NCBI RefSeq assembly: GCF_000003815.2
Contig: NC_049981.1
Location: 5,892,949 to 5,956,948 of the forward strand
Origin: Branchiostoma floridae
Lineage: Eukaryota; Chordata; Leptocardii; Amphioxiformes; Branchiostomatidae
Length of the DNA stretch: 64,000 bases
Reading direction: 5' to 3'
Part shown: piece after piece, positions 52,601 to 58,600 of the stretch
Layout of the letters: every line of letters starts with the position of its first letter
Numbering within the stretch: the stretch's first letter is position 1
Position numbers and translations under genes: made by a program
The notes under the pieces: model-generated
The model's input: the letters and a program-made list of their open reading frames with translations, nothing else
Told to the model about the DNA's origin: nothing
Database searches by the model: none

Positions 52601-55600
52601 AGTGGATATACACTGGCTCAGGACCTACAGACTTGTACAGGTAAAACAATTGTTATTTATTCAGCAACGGTGTAAAAATTTGAAATGTAACAGAAGTGCG
52701 TGACTCCACTAGTGGATACACACTAGCTCGGGACCTACAGAGTTGTGCAAGTAAAGCACTTGTTGGTTATTCTGAAACGGTGTAACAATTCTAAATCTTA
52801 AACTGCATCAGTAGTTACACACTTTCTAAGGACCTACAGACTTGTGCAGGTAAAACAGGTTTCAATTATTCTGCAACAATGTAACAATTGGAAATGTAAC
52901 AAAAGTGTAAAGGTAAAACAGGTTACAGAGATAGCTTCAGTCATAGTTGTTTATCATTGTTTGTAATTCTAATTACTATGTTGAAATTTGCTGTAAAACT
53001 TTATTTTACATCCTAGAAAAATAAATTGAATGTGAGGTAACATTTAATGTCGTATTTTTCCAGATATTGACGAGTGTGCTGCCAATATGAACAACTCGTG
53101 TGACCCCGTGAACGGAGCATGTACCAACACCCCCGGCAGTTACAACTGTTCCTGTCAGGCTGGTTATCAACTGGAGAGCAATGGTGGTACTTTGTGTGAA
53201 GGTACGTTCCACGAACAAACAAGTGTTATTACAGAAACCCTGCCACATCTTTTTCGTACATTTATAACATTACTGAAAACTTCGGTAGTTTCCTGTGTTG
53301 TTTACTCAGAATATTTTAGAACGCCTTAGCAATTACTTGTTATGTCTATTCCGAACAATAAGAAGTATTCTTTGTTCTGTAAATCGTACATGCTTTATTT
53401 CATTTCCCTGACAAAAACAGCGGATGCTGTCTGAATTTTATTTGATAAACAGTGTAGACAGTAGAGAGATTGATTCAACTTCTTTTACGTTTTATGAATG
53501 TATATTTATATAGAACGCTGATGCGAAAGAAGAAAAGGTAGTGAAGTTTTATGTTTTATCTGTCACATTACCAAATGCTGCTGGATACTTTGATTATTCT
53601 TGAACAACTAGTAAAAATGATTGTATTGGGGTTTTAAACATCCTTGTTGTTACGCGAACATAACGGAACGTCATGTATGTGCTTTGTCTGTAGATATTGA
53701 TGAATGCAGCACTTCTAATGGAGGATGTGGACAGGTGTGCGAGAATAGCCCCGGGACTTTCTCCTGCGCCTGTCACCATGGTTACACACTGGGGGCTGAC
53801 GGGAAGGCATGTAATGGTACGTGATGACAAAAAGGAACATTTGCATTTCAATTGTTCTCGCAACATGACGCTAGTTCCGTAATAGAATTTCAAGAGCTGC
53901 ATGTAGGGGTCTTTCCCGGACTAAGTTGTTAAAAACCTACAGTTGTCGCATGTATATAGGCACGCCTGGAGCAATTGCTGTCATAGTTAGATCACTAGAA
54001 GTAGCACCGAATATAGCAGTTGCTCCAGACGCTTGCATATTACGCCAAGTGTAACCCCCTCAAGTCAGCTCCTGGCTTCGAAGACAATAACAATAACTAT
54101 TTACCTTAGAGGACATAGTTTAACAATTAATCCCCTCTCTGTTTCTGGATCTGATCAGATATTGACGAGTGTGCGCTGAACACGGACGGTTGTGAGCACC
54201 TCTGTACCAACACCAACGGTTCGTTCGTCTGCTCCTGTCCGGAGGGACTTAAACTGGACAACACTGGTACCAACTGTGTCGGTAAGTGTAGAAATAATTT
54301 ACACGCAAACAAAATACTGCACTAAAGTTGGCGTTTTTCACTTATTTGTTTTGTACAAAATACATTAGCGTGAACATCGCATGCTAGTTAACGTACGGTA
54401 TGTCCGCGGGGGAAACAAAACTTTAATGTAATCAATTTATTGGATATTTGACAACATCGGTAGAGCAACTAAGAAAAGCATTACGGGAAGAAAAAAAGTA
54501 TTACTTTTGAATGGCGTAAGTGCTGAGTGTTAAGCCTTATTAAGCCTAGAAACCTGAAGGCTTGGGTCAAATCCTGTCAAGCTACGCAGCTTGTGCTTTT
54601 GGGAAGGGTACTTTACACGACTTTCTTCACTCCATCCAGGTGTAAAAAAGGGTAGCTGACTTTAGTTTTAAAGGTAAAAGGTGGTTGGAGGAGAAAGATG
54701 CACACTGTACTATCGTATGTCCTTGACACATGTAGTGGCTAACATCCAACTGCCCTACGGTCAGAAGAAGGCAATGAAAGCTACTTCTTACCTCTTTGAA
54801 AGGAAGAAACAATGGGACAAAGCAAACCATGACATTTCCATTTTCTCTTTCGTAGCCGCTGATGCTTGCTTGATCACCACCTGTTTTCCTGACGGTATCG
54901 CCACCTGTGCCGTCATTTCCGGTACAGAGACTTGCATGTGCACCACCGGATATGAACTGGACAGCAATGCTACAACCTGCCAAGGTAAAGATCTTGAAAC
55001 ATGTTTGCACATGGTTTGCACATGGTTTTAGCTTCATCATTAGCAATACACCTCCGATTGATACTTCAGAACTGTTGCTATGGTGCAAATAGAGTATCGT
55101 GTAAGCAAAACAAAACAAAAACAAACAATAGTGAAAAGGCTCTCGTTACCGAACCGCAGGATGTTTGAACCTATACCCAGATTAAAGTCTTATAAATAGC
55201 CTTAAAAGGGGCGAGTTGGGCTCCGCTTTCAAATACCGTGTCCTAGAGACATCGGATAACAAACCACTGCCACTACGGCCTTAAAGGTCACATAACTGCA
55301 TTTACCTTTAGATTTTGCGCTTTAGTAACTACAGCCATTGTTCATGGACATTTATGTGTCCTCGAACGTGTAAAGTTTACACTAATTTAGCAACATGAAG
55401 TCATAAAGTGTTCGTCTTTTATTTTACCCAGGACCTATTTTATAATAAGTATACATAACACAATCTATGCAATTATCAAATCATATAACGTTACATTTAG
55501 TACGTTCTTGAAACTTCTACAACGTTGCTTGGTGTATGGGATGTAAATAGAACACTAAGGTTCGATATGCTGACGTTCTAGCTGTGTTCTTTTCAGATAT

Positions 55601-58600
55601 TAACGAGTGCAACACAGTGTGTAACGGCACGAACATCGCCTGCACCAACACGGAGGGATCCCACACGTGCGGCTGTGTGGCAGGGTTCTATTTGGAGACA
55701 GCAGGGGATGGGGCTGTCAGCTGTGTTGGTGAGTACTAGTAACATTTGCACCAAAGCTTTCAACCAAGGATTGATGTGTTAAAATAGTCGTTCTTTTTTC
55801 TGTTACTGAGTTGGATTCGTCGCCGTCACGTACAGTATGTGCATTCTCACTAGATAGCTTCAAACAAAATGTGCAATGTACAAAGGTTAGGTGTGACAAG
55901 TCGTTCAGTGTAATATAGCAAAATATTGCCACGTTACGTGCCTGCGAAGCTGGTGTGTTTAGCCGAAGGGTGGATATAACAGCTATAGAGATACAGATAC
56001 AAATAAAGATATGACATTTTCAGCGGCGGTGCATGAATAATAGAGGATCTTGTAGTTCTTCGGTTGAATATCTATCAGTTACCATGCTTTGGTGTAGTGA
56101 AAGCTTTACGTTTATACTCGACTCATGATAAGATGAGCAGCTTCTTAGTTATTGCCACTGTAAAGCATACCGTTATAGTTTGTGTATTAAAGAAGATTGG
56201 CTTCTTTTTCTTCCAGCCACAAAGTCGTTTTCTGGTTCGATCAGGATCACCAGTAGAACCTACACGGCCGATCTCGCTGACACGACGTCTTCGGCCTTCA
56301 AAACTCTTGCTGCTTCTGTCAAAACCACGGTAAGCTATCTAATGAATATTCTAAATTTGTTAACATGTTACTTAATAGGGAAATGTGACGTGGACTGGCA
56401 AAAAATAGCGTTAGATGGCACCCAATCAAACCTTTGTGAACCTAGCAACTCATCAGTATACGAATGAATTAAGAAACCACCATTAGATATAATATATTAA
56501 ACTTTTATTATATAATCATGATAGGTTTCAGCATAAAGAGTCTCCGGAAATGTAAACAAATTGACTCAAATATTACCCCTTATCTGCCAATTTCCTTCCA
56601 GTTAAAAATTTGGCACTCTTCATAACACGTCTGACGAATTTATGTTTGGAGGCTTATAACTATGGCACCTACAGGCTTAAATTGAAAGGAATGTTTTTTT
56701 TTTTTTTTCACACACGTGGGATAAGAGAATAATTTGAAGTTCCAGTTCACTATGTTGAATGTTTCTTCTATTTTCAACCCAAAGCTGGACGACTTGTACA
56801 CATCCAAACTCGGAGACGCTTTTAAGGGAACGGAGATCACCGGGTTTAGTAACGGCAGCATCGTTACCGACTACAACGTCAACCTGGCGCCCAGCAGTAA
56901 CGAGACGGCGGGCAGTCTGTCAACTGCGCTGTCTGAGGCCGTCCAAGACTCTGGCGGCGGCTCGTTCTCGTTCGACCCTACCAGCATCAGTGTCACTGGT
57001 GGGTTCTTGTAACACTTGTACAACATTTTCTATGCTAGCAGCATCTTTGAGCAACTAGAACTAACCTCTTGCCTGTATACAAGACATGAACCCTCATGTG
57101 TTTTAGCTATCTTTTAGCTGCTGAGACTGCCAAGCTAGAATGAACCATTTCGTTCCAAACTAGTGGAACAACTACCACGAAGAAAGTCACTTGTAAGTGT
57201 ACGCATACTTGTACATCTGCACCAATGTGATCTTTGTATCTGTATACACATATGATTGTTCTTTTCTTACGGCGTAGATGAGTGCACCAGTGCAGTGCAA
57301 GCAGCTGCAATATGTTGATTAAATGACTGTATATTTGATACCTGTGCGTACATGTCTGTCTTTGATACCCGTGTGTAGATATGTGTCTTTACTCTGCGTA
57401 AATGTGTGTCTTTAATACCTGTGCTAACAATAGTGATTTTTTTCACCCCGCAGATGTGGATGAGTGCGCCACTGCAGGTGCGAACAACTGCCACATGCAG
57501 GCCACCTGCGCCAACACGGAGGGGTCCTATACCTGCACCTGTCTCACCGGCTACACAGACAGCTCACCTGCCGGTACCAAGTCTGGTTCCGTGTGCGAAG
57601 GTGGGTAAAACCGATTTAAAAAATCTATAGACCAGCGAATGCAAAAATCGAATAAATCAGTATGTCAATCAATCAGTTGATTTTTATTAGTAAATCAATC
57701 AATGATTTCATTTATAGATATAAATGAATAAACAATAGATAAATAAATCAGCATATCAATCAATAGTTTAGTAAGTAGACTTATCAATAGATATAGCAAT
57801 AGATCCAGTGACATCAATAAATCAACAGACTGGAATAGATCGAAGACAAAGTGCCAGAAAATGGAATTGACTATTCAACAGTTTAAGCAGGTTTTTGAAG
57901 CCGTGTCGTCCTACTATTTTATGCCGTTGCCACATTATTTTCACATTTATCTGACGTCAAATGATAACCGACCTCACCCCACCCCCCCTCCTTACAGCTG
58001 TCAGGCCGCTGTCTCCGGACGGAAACATAGGCGTAGCCATCGGCCTGGGAGTGACGTGTGGCATTCTGGGTATCATCATCATCGCGGCAGTACTGTGGTA
58101 CTTCATATCGTACAAAACGAAAAGGGTAAGGTTAAATTCAAACTTTTAAGGCATATACGAGCAGTTATCTCAATTTAAGATTTTATGTCCACCAACTTTT
58201 TTGACTTAAAACTCATCATGAATGAATGCATGAGCAGTTATCTTAATTTAGGATTTTATGTCCACCAACTTTCTTGACGTAAAACTCATCATGAATGAAT
58301 GCATGATTTAGTCCGACTACAAATTAAAATGGCGAGTATTTTTTCGAACACGAAAACAAATGTAGCCTCCGTTGCAGTCTTCGAACGGGGCTTTTTATGT
58401 TATAGGGGGGCAAGGTTCTCTTGTGCCGTTAAAGGGAGTTTGTCGAAGAAGGGAGTTTGATATGGAAGGGCGCTTGCCGTGAAAGCGAGCTTCGCCCCGA
58501 AACGGCAAACTCCCTTTCCTCCCTTCCTAGGCAAACTCAATTTCCAGGCACAAGAAAACCTAGCCAATGTTGAAAATCACGAACCAACGCCCCCACCCCC

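Noticed and set aside
57276-57305. An extra EGF exon before EGF 19
   Set aside because: Only the DEC-like start survives; stops follow and no full cysteine set is present.
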